The notes beneath the pieces are model-generated. The model did no database searches. It saw nothing but the letters and a program-made list of their open reading frames with translations, and was not told the origin of the DNA. Made by a program: the position numbers and the translations under genes. A stretch of 50,910 nt of DNA from Ichthyophthirius multifiliis (lineage: Eukaryota; Ciliophora; Oligohymenophorea; Hymenostomatida), in contig NW_004087099.1 of the NCBI RefSeq assembly GCF_000220395.1, positions 3,835 to 54,744 on the forward strand, in the 5' to 3' direction. Shown piece by piece: positions 1-12,700 of the stretch. How positions within the stretch are numbered: position 1 is the first letter of the stretch; the number at the start of each line of letters is the position of its first letter.

Positions 1-50
1 TATATATATATATATATATATGTATATTTATATATATATATATATTTTAT
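1..50. repeat. TA microsatellite at the left edge
   Basis: Alternating TA with small interruptions. It lies just beyond the stop of the FKBP-TPR gene and looks like ordinary intergenic simple sequence. Confidence 0.8.
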
Positions 51-72
51 TTTTTTTATTTATTTTTATATT

Positions 73-2097
73 TCATTAAAAAAGTCTAGAAAACATTTAT
101 TTTTATTTTTTTAAGTAAGCCTCATTACATTAAGCTATCTAATCTTTTAATTTTAGAACTTCATTAAGTTAGTTTTATTCAATTTAATTTTTTTAATCAC
201 TTAAATGACAGTCTAAAATTTTAAATGCATTCTCATATTCATTTAATTCTTTTAATCCAAAAGCTTTCCTATAAATAACTTTGGTATATTTAGGTTCTAT
301 TTCAATAATTTTATCACAACAAGTAATTAATTTATTCCATTTTCCTAATTTCATATAACAAAGTGTAGTATTTAATAAACTTGAAATTTTATGCTTTTAA
401 TTTTTTTTTTTTTTTTTTTTGTTTAATTCATTTTTTTTTTTACTTAATAAATATCAATAGCATCTTATCCTTCATATTTTCCTAAATCAAAAAATGCATT
501 TATAGACTCAAATGTTTTTAAAGCTTTTCTATAATTATTTTCCTTTTTTTTTATGTTATGTATTGTTATTTATTTTTTTACTTTTATTAATTTTAACCCT
601 ATGATTTTTTTACGTTAAGCATGTAATATTCTTTCTTAAATATTCATTGAAAAAGTATTAAGTCCTTATGTAAAATTATAAAGCTTAATATGATAAATAA
701 CTTCTTGAGGAAATTCTAGTTAATTAAAATTTTATTTGATTATATTATAATCTATTCCATATTTAATTAGTTTATTATCTTTACATATAATAATAGATTC
801 TTCTTGTTTTTTCATTAATCTTAAAGCATTTTTCAGAAGTTTAGATATATTGTATTCATCTAAATAATATTTTAAACAAAAGTTTTCTTTTTCTATTAAT
901 TAAATCTAGTTTTCGTCATTTTCTAATGATAGTTCTTTTTCACAAAAAGGACTTTCGTAAATAATTTTAGTAAAAACTTCTATTTTTAAAGAAAAATAAA
1001 CTCGGCATATTTTTTCGAGTTTTTAATTATTGGATCCTATTATTGTCCCTTCTTTTTGAATTTTCTTTATTGCCATTTCGTCTTGGAATATATCTTAGAT
1101 TTAAATCAATTTTTTTAAATTTATTTCTAATATATATGATTAGTCATCACTATTTATAAACTATTCTTTATATTTTAAAGAAGTCTCGTATTCTTAAAAA
1201 GCTTACTAAAATATCTCACAAACAGCTATTTCTTATTCTTTCATTGATCTCAAAACTCTCCATATACATTCAGATAGATTATCTTCTTTTAAATAGGTAT
1301 TTATTTAAACTATTTCATTATTTTGCCTTTCATCAATTATTTCTCCATTTTTTTTACTTAGTTTATAATTAACTTTTTTTTATAATAAATAAATACATAT
1401 ATATTTTTATTTTAATATTTTTTTATTTTTTATTTACATTTTATTTCGTCTTGCTTTTAAGGACGTTTTTTTCCTTAACCTTTTTAGAGTATTTTTTTTA
1501 GTATTTTACCATTTGTTTTAATATCTGATATTTATTTAAAATCTTATAAATGGACCAAATAATGTTTTCTTTATTCAATTTATTTTTTATTGTTTTCATT
1601 CATTTTTATATATTCGACACAAAAATAGCTAATTTCATTTTTTTTCATACTTTCTAAAGAAATATTAAACCATTCTTTTTCATTATTTTTATCTTTTAAA
1701 TTAAAAAAAATATATAAAAATTTATTTACAATATTATTTTTTACATAAATATAATTATTTTTCAGGTTATTTATTTATTTATTATATATAATTTTCAATT
1801 AATTTTTCTTGTTATATTTCTTTATTTTTTTAAGAATTCGGATTATCTATTTCTATGTATTTTAATTTTAATTCATCAAAGTTTTTAGGTTTAATAGATA
1901 TTTATGAAGCCTTTTTATTATTATTTTAATTTTTTTAAAATTTTTACTTGAAATATCTCTTTGTAAATTTTATATGTTTTAGTTTTTTAAAGAAGAGTTC
2001 TTTAACAAATTTTATCTTTTTCAGTTTGTTATTAGTTTTCTGATTAATTTGAGTTTTCAGATTAATTATCCTAATCAAAATTATTATGATAATTCAT
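73..2097 (-). CDS. Large immunophilin: degenerate FKBP domains plus C-terminal TPR
   Basis: FKBP4/5-type co-chaperone, read on the minus strand with TAA/TAG as Gln. After an acidic Q/N-rich N-terminus (MNYHNNFDQDNQSEN) come successive FKBP-like blocks: EWFNISLESMKKNEI, then GKILKKILQKGQGKK / NGEIIDERQNN / WRVLRSMKEQEIAV, then MAIKKIQKEGTII / LRLMKKQEESI. These are followed by TPR helices (YRKALKTFESINAF; LLNTTLCYMKLGKWNKL; DKIIEIEPKYTKVIYRKAFG). The tail ends in KQMFSRLFQ and TGA, as in large immunophilins. At least five short introns are needed; one of 37 nt lies at 1911-1947. In the best-preserved FKBP domain the FDSS-type, Arg and FxLG / VIxGW catalytic-pocket motifs are not recognisable, so prolyl isomerase activity is doubtful. 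TPRs of this family usually dock Hsp90, which is inferred here. Start: first ATG of the open frame. Confidence 0.85.
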
Positions 2098-2265
2098 ATT
2101 TTTTGTTTATTATATAATTTAAAAAATGATATTTTTTTTAATAAAAAAAAAAAAATTGTAAATATTATATTTTAATTTTAGTAAAAAATCCAAAAAAACA
2201 ATTTTTTTTTTAAAAAATTAATTTTTTATAAATAAAAATACTAATATATATCTTGTTTAAAAAAA

Positions 2266-2474
2266 TCACCAATCTTAATCATTATCAACAGTTTATTATT
2301 CTTCGTCTTAATTAACTTGTTATTATTATTAATCTGTTTTATTTTATTTATTTTTCTTCTTTTTATTCTTATGTTTTTTTTATTAATCATCTTCTTATTT
2401 TAATTCTTCTTGTTCTTATTTTTATTTATTATCCTACTTCTCATTTATTATCCTACTTTATATTTATATTTTAA

Positions 2475-2519
<45 letters not shown>

Positions 2520-3704
2520 TTCATATTTATATTCTTCTTCTTCATTATTATCTTCTTCATCTTTATCAACTTGGCAGTATTTTTATTAATTTTTTATATA
2601 TTTATTTAAATTATCTTCTACTATTTCCTTTTCTAAGAGCACCTACAATTAAGCCATTTCTTCGCAATGTTATTCTTTAGAAAAACAGCTATTTTCACAT
2701 CTAATATATTTTTTTATATAAACAAAAAATAATTAATCAAATTAGATATATATATATATATTTAAATATTTAATAAAATTATTATGAATAAATACGTATA
2801 AATAGCAATAATTCCCCAGTCAAAGTTTATAAGTTATTTAAGAAAAGACAAAATCGAAGAATTAATTTAAAATTCAAAAATAAGTTATTTTTTACATTAA
2901 TTGCATTTAAATTCATTATCTTTATTCCATTATTTCTTATCTGAATACCATAAAGGTTAAGTTTATTTATTTCTACAATATCTAACAACATGAGGTCCTT
3001 ATTTTTTTAATAAAAAACAGTATTTTTCAAAGGCTAAGTCTATATCATCATCATCATCACTTTCATTTTCTTCATATTTATCTATTTGTTGACTTATTTA
3101 ATTATCTTCGAATGCTAATTAGATAAATTATTTCATTAACTCGTTTTCCTTTTCGCTTGTTTATATAGGTTTTTTCTAAAATTCTTTATCGTCAACTTCA
3201 AATGGAGTATATATTTTTTAAAATTCAAGTTCTAAATCTTATGTTTCCTTTAAACTTACTATATCTGTTGAAATTATATAACTTTCTAAAGTATTAATGG
3301 GATTTTATTAAAAAAAGGGAGAAATTTCTTAATTTTTTGATTATTAAACTCTTATGATTTTTATGGAATTTTATTAGTTTTAACATGTTGTATTTTGGCA
3401 GAAAAATATGTACAAAATACGATGATAGGCATGACTATATTCTTCTAAAGGGGCATATAATTATAAAAGGAAAATCATTTCATTATTACATATACTACAT
3501 TTTATTTATTATAATTCTTAATCTTTATTTATGAAGAGCTATTTTTTTTTTTATTTTTTGGTTTTTTTTTTTATATAATAATAATACTGGTTATCCACCA
3601 ATTAATGAAGGGAAGTCTTCCTCGAAATTTTACTCTTTTAAAAATTTTTCATTTTAATCTATTTTTTAGGGAAATCCGATTATTATTTCTTATTTTATGT
3701 TCAT
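2266..3704 (-). CDS. PDCD2/TSR4-like ribosomal protein chaperone
   Basis: Clear PDCD2 family member. The N-terminal half has the motif IGGQPLFIN, then CSICNNEMIFLLQLYAPLEE, a HRILYIFFCQNTTC block and an acidic linker (ESDDDDDIDLAF). The PDCD2 C-terminal domain follows: GPHVVRYCRN, PLWYSDKKQWNKDNEF, CNQCKKQLIFEFQ, LINFDWGIIAIYT, and after an intron CENSCFSKEQHCEEMAQLQV. Cys pairs suited to zinc binding are kept. Known members (yeast Tsr4, animal PDCD2) escort the small-subunit ribosomal protein uS5 during synthesis. One intron lies in the N-terminal part near 3550-3600 and another interrupts the IAIYT/CENSC junction (about 2711-2805). The tail beyond the domain is low complexity: acidic, an Asn run, then Q/K/E, ending DNDQDW before TGA. 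It needs a 23-nt intron or a frame change at 2434-2456 inside a tandem duplication. Confidence 0.9.
2425..2458. repeat. 19-nt tandem duplication inside the PDCD2 tail
   Basis: Two head-to-tail copies of a 19-nt unit, the second cut at about 15 matching bases. On the coding strand each copy begins with GTAGGATAATAAAT. The segment 2456-2434 starts with GT and ends with TAG, and removing it restores the acidic Q-rich reading frame. Confidence 0.8.
2478..2519. repeat. TTA/AAT trinucleotide run coding for poly-Asn
   Basis: Uninterrupted trinucleotide run within the C-terminal tail of the PDCD2-like gene. On the minus strand it reads as consecutive AAT (Asn) codons after the acidic stretch EEEEYKYE. 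Confidence 0.85.
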
Positions 3705-3964
3705 TTTTTTATATTATTATTATTTTTTAAATTTATACTTAAATTTTTTTTTTTTTTATATTTTATTAAAATAAAATAAAATCAAAATATTTAACAATAA
3801 ATAAAAAATATAAATCTAACAAAAATAAAATAAAATACTATATATTTTTAATTTCTATTTTTTTTTTTAAAAAAAAAAAAAATTATTAACTATTAAAATA
3901 ATAAATATTTATTTATAAAAAATAAACAAATATTTTTTATATTTAAATAAAAATAAAAAAAAAA

Positions 3965-4224
3965 ATGAATTGTTTTAAATGTCAATAATAATTTAATGAA
4001 TAAGAGAGATGTCCTCGTCTTTTAATTGATTGTGGACATTCATTTTGTGAAAAATGTATATATTAAATACACACTAATAGACTTTTAATATGTCCTGAAT
4101 GTTCTCGGATAAGTTTTATAGATAATATAATGCGTTTACCTAAAAATTTAGCTTTATTAAATGCAAAAGGAAACGAATATAATCCTTAATTTTAATGTTT
4201 TAAACATTAAAAATAATATGAAGG

Positions 4225-4260
<36 letters not shown>

Positions 4261-6549
4261 GAAAGAAAATTATTTAATTTTTTTATAAGAAAGCTTTTTG
4301 TGTGTTAGATAGTTGTCTTTTGTGTATTTCTTGTATTTTAGAGGATAATCATAAAAACCATGATTTATAATCTTTAGAATTAGCCAAAAATATGGAAACA
4401 AATGAACTTGAAGAGAATATTTAATAAATTAAATAAGAAAAGTTAAAATTAGATAATTTCCTTGTATAGTTGTGGCAAAAAATGGATGAAAATATAAAAT
4501 TTTATACTTAAAATATTAAATAAATTGAAGATCTTTTTGATAGTTTAAAGCTTTTTTTAATCGAAATAGAGAATAATTCGAAAAAAAATACACAAAATAT
4601 ATATTAAAATAAAGAAATATTGATAAAAAAACATCAGGAATAGTGTGAAAAATACTCGAAAGTTTTAGACTAACATATTTAGATTTAAAATTAAAATAAA
4701 AATTGTTAAAGTACTTAATTTTTAGAGCTTTCTAAATAAAGGAAGGAGAACTTTTTATAATTTAAATAAGAAATTATATAAAATTCAAGTTTTTATTAAG
4801 AAATTTAATATTGTATTAATGAAAGCTTAAATTAAGAATTTTCCAATGAAAATCAAGTTTTAGATATTATTAATTAATTAAAAGTTTTATATTTAAAATA
4901 AAATAATTAAGAAATATATTAAAATTAATAATAATAATAAGCAGTTATTAATAAAAATACTCATAAATAAAAAAAAGTACTCGAGAATATTAAAAATACT
5001 GTTGAAAATAAATAATAATAAAAAAATACAAATAATTAAAAAAAGAAAAGTTAAACTCATAAATAAAATAATACTACTAATAATAGTAATATAAAATAAT
5101 AATAAAATACATAAAATTAATAAAAATAAAATTAAATACAATAATAACAAAATTAAATATAATAACGATAAAATTAAATATAACAATAAAATCTAATATA
5201 ACAATAATAAAATTAAATATAACTATAAAACTAATAATAATTAAATGTAATAGTTTGTAAAAAATTGAATAATTATCAAGAAATGAGAAATCAATTAAAA
5301 GAAAAACTTACATAAGAACGAAAAAATTTTTCTGTTCATAAAAAAGATGAGAATACTTTATAAATATAAACAAATAAATAATTATAAAGTCCTAATGTAT
5401 TAAAAAATATATATACATCTGAATAATACAATTTGAATTTATAAAAAACGGCTCCTTAATAAATAAAAAGTGACTCATCATCTCCTTTTAAAATAAATAA
5501 AAAAAATACTAAATCTTTCCTATAGAAATAAAAATCAACTGAAAATTATGATACATAAGATAAAAAATTGAAGTTTAAAATTATTTAAGAAAACAATTAT
5601 ATATAAGAAGATTCTTTATTAAAAAATAAAAATATTTAAAAATAATATGTTTACTTAATAGGAGGTTTCGAGGAAAATGAAGTCAATTATATATATAAAT
5701 ATGATACTTTAGAAAATTAATGGGCAATTCATGATAAAATGCACTAAAATAGGACAAAATGTTAATGTCAAATTATGTTAAATGGAAACATTTTTATAAT
5801 TGGTGGAAAATAAGATGGTTAAAGGATAAATTTTATAGAGGAATATAATATCAGTTAGAAAAAAATAACATCAGCACCCATTTAATTAATTTAATAAAAA
5901 AGTGGATTCGGGATAGCTTATAGAAACGATCTATTATATGTTATTGGAGGAAATAATGGACAATAAATATTAGATAGTGGTGAAGTTTATGATTTTATGT
6001 TAAAATAAATACGCTAAATACCCTAAATGTACGAAAAAAGGGACGAACTAGCCTTAACATATGGCCTAGATGGCAAAATATACTCAATAGGAGGTTTTGG
6101 GGGAGAACTTAACCAATGTTTGAATACAGTAGAAAGATATGACCCTCTATATTAAAAATGGGAAAAAATAGCACCTTTAAATAAAGCTAGAAGAGCTCTA
6201 TGTGCAGTTACTGGAATTAATGGAATATATGCTATAGGTGGTTTCGATGGAAAAGAATATTTGAATTGTGTAGAAAGATATGACGAGGGTTTGGGAAAAT
6301 GGGTTTTTATGAAAAATATGCATTTTAGGAAATGTACTTTTTCAGCAGTTGTGGATAGTTCAATGCAGTTTTTTTATATTTTCGGAGGATTCGATAATGA
6401 ACCATTGGATTGTGTTGAAAGGTATATATGTATATGATTTTTTTAAGTTAAATTTTATTAATATTAGGTATGATATTTAAAATAATAAATGGGAAATTCG
6501 CAAAAGTATGCCGAGAAAAAGATTTATGCATTGTTCAGTTATTTTATGA
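3965..6549 (+). CDS. RING / B-box / coiled-coil / Kelch protein (TRIM-like)
   Basis: Starts MNCFKCQQQF with a C3HC4 RING: CFKC, CPRLLIDCGHSFCEKC and ICPEC within the first 50 residues. A B-box2 follows (CFKHQKQYEAFC, CLLCISC, HKNH), split by an intron at 4224-4293 whose removal joins YE to AFC. Next come a long coiled coil (ELEENIQQIKQEKLKLDNF and onward) and a Q/N-rich linker about 5000-5260 made largely of TAA codons. Six Kelch blades from about 5660 end the protein (IGGFEENE, IIGGKQDG, VIGGNNGQ, SIGGFGGE, AIGGFDGK, IFGGFDNE), each with the usual ERYD / W spacing; a 46-nt intron near 6421-6466 splits the last. RING and B-box suggest an E3 ubiquitin ligase with a substrate-binding propeller. 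This is inferred from domains; no BTB is present, so it is not a classical KLHL adaptor. Confidence 0.88.
5080..5230 (+). repeat. Imperfect tandem repeat encoding a Q/N/I linker
   Basis: Imperfect repeats built on AAATTAAATATAACAATAA-like units. In frame they read approximately QNQIQQQ over and over, with nearly every Gln supplied by TAA. They join the coiled coil to the Kelch propeller of the surrounding gene. Confidence 0.65.
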
Positions 6550-6787
6550 GAATGATATTATTTTGATATTTTAAATTTAAATTCATTTAATTTTAATATT
6601 AATAAGTTAATAAAATTATACTAAAATTTTAAGGTTATATAAATATATTTAAAAAGAAATCTTTTATTTGAATTATATATATTTATATTTTAAAAATATA
6701 TATAAAGATATATATATATATATATATTTATAATATTTATTAAAATAAATAATTATAATAATATTTTTGTATTAAAATTAATTTATA

Positions 6788-9700
6788 TCATTAAATTTAT
6801 ATTTTTGTGTTTAAATCTTATATCTTTTCTGAAATGTTAGAAAGTATTTATTATTGTTCTACTTTTAAAGCTTCATAATCATTTTCAATCTTTTTTTTTA
6901 TTATATAACAAAATTTAAAAAATTTTAAATACATTAATAGGAAATTTTCTACCCAAATTTTCTTTTTTAATAATAAAATTATGATAATTTTAAAACTGTA
7001 TTAATTAATTTTTATTTTAAGCTAGTAAATCTTTATTATCTTAATTATCTTTATTATTATTTTTATTAAAAAACATATTACTAAGAAAAGATTTATGAAA
7101 GTCCTTATTTTTAATATTTTTTTAAAAGAAGGTTTTGCTAATTTTTTCTTAAATTTCTAAATTAGAATTTAATTCATTAATTTTTGTATTTTTTTTTTCT
7201 GAATTAACGAATTTTGTTGAACTAAAATAATCTATTTGATCAATGTTTTTTCTAATTCTTTTAGGCTTTGAATTTTTACTTTATTCTTTTTCAATATTAT
7301 TTATATTTATTTTATTATCTTATTTATCTTGGTTTATTTAAAATTATATTCTTAATCTTTTTCGACGGTCTAAATACCATTATTATATTATTATTGTAGC
7401 TTAATAAACTACTATTTTTATATTAAATTTTGTTTATTATTCTACTTATTTTTTTTTAATATTAGCATTTTTTAAACCTTTTATTTTTTGAAAGAAAAAA
7501 TATTTATATTAATTTTATTTTATATAAAAAATACCATTGTATTTATCTTCCCATAATTTAACTACATTTTAAATAACTATATTTTACATTCTATTTTTTA
7601 TTTTAAATGTTTATATATTTATAATAAAATAATATACATAATTTTATTATCAACAATATTCTTATCATAAACTTTATTTTCTATAGCTTTTCTTATAATA
7701 ATATTTCTTGATAATTTCATACAGAAATCGCTAAAATGAACTTATTGATTATAATATAAATTAATATTGAAATTTTTTAATTATTAAAGTAAATCCTTTT
7801 TTGAAATAATTATTTTCTTTTTAGTTTTTGGATTAAATAAATAATTCTATTTTTCGTTTTTTCCATTTGTATTTGTATAATTAAAATCCCCATTTTATTT
7901 CAAAACGAAATTATTTCCTTCATTTTATAATCCAAACCATTAATTAATTTCCAAAAGAATAAAATAGAAATCTATAGGATCTATAAAACCATTCCCTTCA
8001 GGGTCATATTCTTTCCATTTATCCAATATATATTCAATCTAATTACTACTTATAATAACTTCAGATTATTTTAAAGTCTATAAATAACCGTCTATTACAT
8101 AAGCCAAAAAAAGGCTTACTACAATATATCTTACAAAACATACAATTAAAATAAAATATATATAACTAAATGAATTTGCACATCCATTAATTCCTTAAGA
8201 CTACTATTCTTCATACGTTTAAGTTGAGCAATTTTAAGAATTCAAAGAATATTGTCTTATGTATTAATCCCAATTTTAATTAGTTATACATTCCAATACT
8301 AATAAAAGACTGCTTTAAAAACTTTAAAAATTCAAATCGTAATTATAAGTAAAAATTCCTTCATATTAGTTATAGTCAGGGCTATTATCATATTTTTTGG
8401 TTGAGGAAAATAAGTTCATGCCTAATATTGTAAATATAAAACTCCACAAAAATATTAAACCGGCAATATTTAAAAGAGAAGGTAATAAATAGTATATTGT
8501 ATCAACAATATTTTTTATTGATTGAACATTATTTATCTATTTTTTAATTATATAAATATATATTTTTATTATTTTTACAATATGAAATATCTTTCCTAAT
8601 CTTAAAGATCTAGCTATTATAGGTAAACTATATAGTTATTTTATATTATAAAATTATCCAATAAATAAACTTAAATCTGTTAATATTAATACTAAAAAAT
8701 CAAGTCTTTTTATTTAATTATAAAATAATTTTAATAATATATATATATAAACAAAATATATATATATATATACAATTAAAAATATACTTATTCCAAGAGT
8801 CTTTGAAATATATAGAACCTAATCCTAAAATTTTAATAATAGCTTCAATATGAAAAATTCCCAAAAAAATATAATTTAGAACATTAATAAGAAGTCTTCC
8901 ATATTAAGGAATTCCCTTATAATTACAAGCTTTAACAATAATATTACAAAGTATTAATATAATAACAATTTTTTAAAAAGTTTTATTTTTCTAGATTTTA
9001 TAACATATTTTTCTGTATTTATTTTCTGGTTATTTTGTATCTACTTTTAATTTACTATTAGTAAAAAAACGTTAAATATCTACCCATTCCTATTATATTT
9101 TCGATAAATTTGTTTAACCGAACATTTCGTCTTTTATTCGATTGAATTTGCTAACTACTAAGCCAATATAGAGATTCATACCGTATATATTTCCCAAAAA
9201 AACAAGGAAAAAGTATAGGGCACAATAATTAAAGTTATTTTTAAGTATTGGCTATTTATCTATATCTACAAAATCAACAGATGCCCACATTATTGGAACC
9301 CAATTTTCACCTGTAAAGATCTTTATTATTTTATTTTTTAAAAAACTTGTTTTTTTTATTTTTACTTTTGCCAGATTTACAATAGAATTTAATATATTGT
9401 CGTAATTAAAAAAAAGTTTCTCCATTCTCCTTATTAATCTTAACAGTCTTATTTTGTTTGGATTTTTTTTTAAATTTCTTAAGATTGTAAATTACAATAA
9501 TGAAATCCTCCTTTAAATCTATCTACTAAAAATATAGAAATTATCCATATTATTATCCCTGAGGTTAAAACCAAGCTTACTAATATAGGAATTGTTTAAA
9601 ATAAACCATTTACTAATAATTTTAATGATTAATTTCTTTAAATTACTCTTAAAGGCCTCAAAGCACGTAATGCCCTTAAAGATTTTATTGATTTTAATTA

Positions 9701-12700
9701 TTTAATTTCAAAAATATCAAAAAAATTCATTAATGAAATCTTTTTTTTTTGTTTAAAAAAAATAAAAAAAAACACACACACACATTTTTTTATTTTAACT
9801 GTAATAATAGTAAAATCTAAAAGATTCCAAATATTCCTTATATATGAGTATTTATTATTTGAATAATTTAATATAAATCCTTAAGCAATTATTTAAATAA
9901 TAGCCTCTAAGCAAAATAATGTGGTGGAAAGTATATCTAGAATTAATAAAAAATATTTAAATGTACTATTTGGATCATCTAATGGATTATCAAATGCAAG
10001 AATTATTGAACTAAATAATATTAAAACTAAAAAAATGTTTTTATTTAAAAAAATAAAAATAGAAATAGTTCTTTTATTTTTATTATTTACCCATGACCGA
10101 TAAATTCCAGTATTTATTTATAATTAATTATTTACATTTTTTTCTTAAATAAGAATTTTTATGGAAAATAAAGCAAGAACAATCATTTAAATAATTAAAT
10201 ATTTGTTTAATTTATTATTTCTATATTTATAATTATATATATATATAAAATTATATATATATTTATCTTATTACATAATTAATATGTTTTTTTTAAAGTT
10301 TTTTTTGAAATAATCTTAGCTTTCTATTTTTTTAAATCTAGAAGTTTTTACATTTAATTCCTAATTTTTTTATTTAGGAATTGATTTTAAATTCAATAAA
10401 AAGGAATTAAATAAAATTTTATCAGATTCTTTTTCCTAATTGTCTTCTTAGTTTAATATTTATTTATTTAATTTTTATTTTTTAATTTTTTTTTTAAGCA
10501 TTTATAATAAACTAGCTAAAATTTATTTTTTAAATAATATTTTTTATATATAAAAATAAAATACGTTTGAATTCTTATATTTAACTTTATTTAGATGTTT
10601 CAATTATTTTTTTACTTTATAAATCAAACGAAGAAATAATTATAGCTATAAATGAATTCAGAAAAATAATTTTACCAACAATCATAAATATAACAAAATA
10701 AGGATGAGAAACAGACCCTCCAACTGCTCTAACGCAATTATTCCAAACAATATTATACTAATCACCAGATAATAATACAAAAATTGTGGTTAGAGACTCT
10801 TGTATAGTATTAAAATTTAATCTTGGTGACTTTCTTTTTTATTAAATAAAAATATAAATTTATTTTTTATTAAAAAATATAAAATAATTTACCCGTTTAT
10901 TTAATCATATAAGCCTTTTTCATTAAACATTAATTTTCCCGCAAATAACCACATTCCTATTACTGCTCCTACATACATAAAACAACCTATCATTAATAAC
11001 ATGTTAAAAATTAAAGGAAGACTATGTTTTGCAGCTTCTAGAAGTATTATGTAATCTGCATTTTTAAAATAGGTTAAATTTTTTATTATTATTATTCCTT
11101 TTATTGCTGATATAGTAGAATAAGAATTATTTGATAAATTATGTATCTTTTATATTATATTATTTTATTTTATTATATGTTATGTTATGTTTTAAAATTT
11201 TATTTTATTATATGTTTTGTTAGGTTATTTAATTTAATTTTATTTTATTTAATTTTATGTTGTCTTAAGATATTTAATATTTATTTTATGTTTTTTATTT
11301 TATTTTAATATTTTAATTTTTTATATTTTTTTATATTTTTTTACGAAAGAAGATAAGTCTATTAATAATTCAATATATGTAAAAACATTTCTTTCGCTTT
11401 TTTCAATTTTTAAAAATTTAATAAAATCTTCAAAAATAAATAAAGATATAAAAAAGAGATTCGTATATTCTTTTTAAAAATAATAATAAGAATAATAATG
11501 AATATATATATATAATAATTACATTATTAATTTTCTTTAATATAAATGTTTTAAGGATATTAATTTAAACTTAAAATAATAAGATTACAAAATATACAAA
11601 TATTCATAAAAACTAAATAATATTAATTCTCATGAATAAAATCAGAAATTTTTTAATATTTATTATTAAAATATTAAATAATATTTGAATTCTATTTGAA
11701 AAAACTGAATTTCTATTTAATATTTTAATTATATCTTACAAACTAATTTTGTTTCTAAATTAATAAAATAAAATAATGTATTAAAAAAAGTAAAAATGAA
11801 AGATATATATGAATATTTTTTTATTACAATTTAAAATATATATAAATATTTATAAATATATTTTATTATATATTATATTTTTACTGTGTTTTATGGAATT
11901 ATACTTATATATTTTTTTTTAGATGATTATCTAGAAAATTATAATTTTGTATTTTTTAAAGAAAAAAATGAATTTTTTGGTTTTATTGCATCTTTAAAAA
12001 CTGATTATCTTTTATTTATTTTTTTAATAATTTTTTAATATTCATCGTTTTCAGTTGTAAATAATTATTAATCGTTATTTTAACTTTGTTTTTTTTTTAA
12101 AAAATAAAAAACTATAATTAATATATACTTATTTATAGAACGTAATGTATTTTAAGCATTTAATATTTCTTTTTAATAAATTAATTCATTTTCTTATTTA
12201 TATATAATATTTTTGTGTATATTTGGTGTATTTTCTTTTTTATGAGGAATATTTTATTATTATATCATACTAGTTTTTTTATTTTAATTTTATTCAGAAC
12301 AGATTTAATTTATATTTATAGTGCCTTTATAAAATGTTTTAAAATATTATAAATTTTTTGAATCTTCCTTATTATTTTAGTTTTATTATAGTATTTTCGG
12401 CTATTAATTTTATTACAAAGTTTTATAAAATATTGCGATTAATAAACTATTTAAAAAAAGGAACCTATTAATATATATGAAAAAAAAAAAAAGGGAACTG
12501 AATACAAACCACTAGAGTCTATAAAAATATGCATTTATTATTAATATCCTTCAATAAAATATAATTAAAACAACGTCAAGTATGAATTTGCTAAATTATC
12601 AAAATTTATAATTCCGAAATTCAATTAAGCTAATTCATTAATTTAATTACTATTTTCCAAAACTATGTTTTCTTCTGAAAAATACTCATAATTTGAACGA

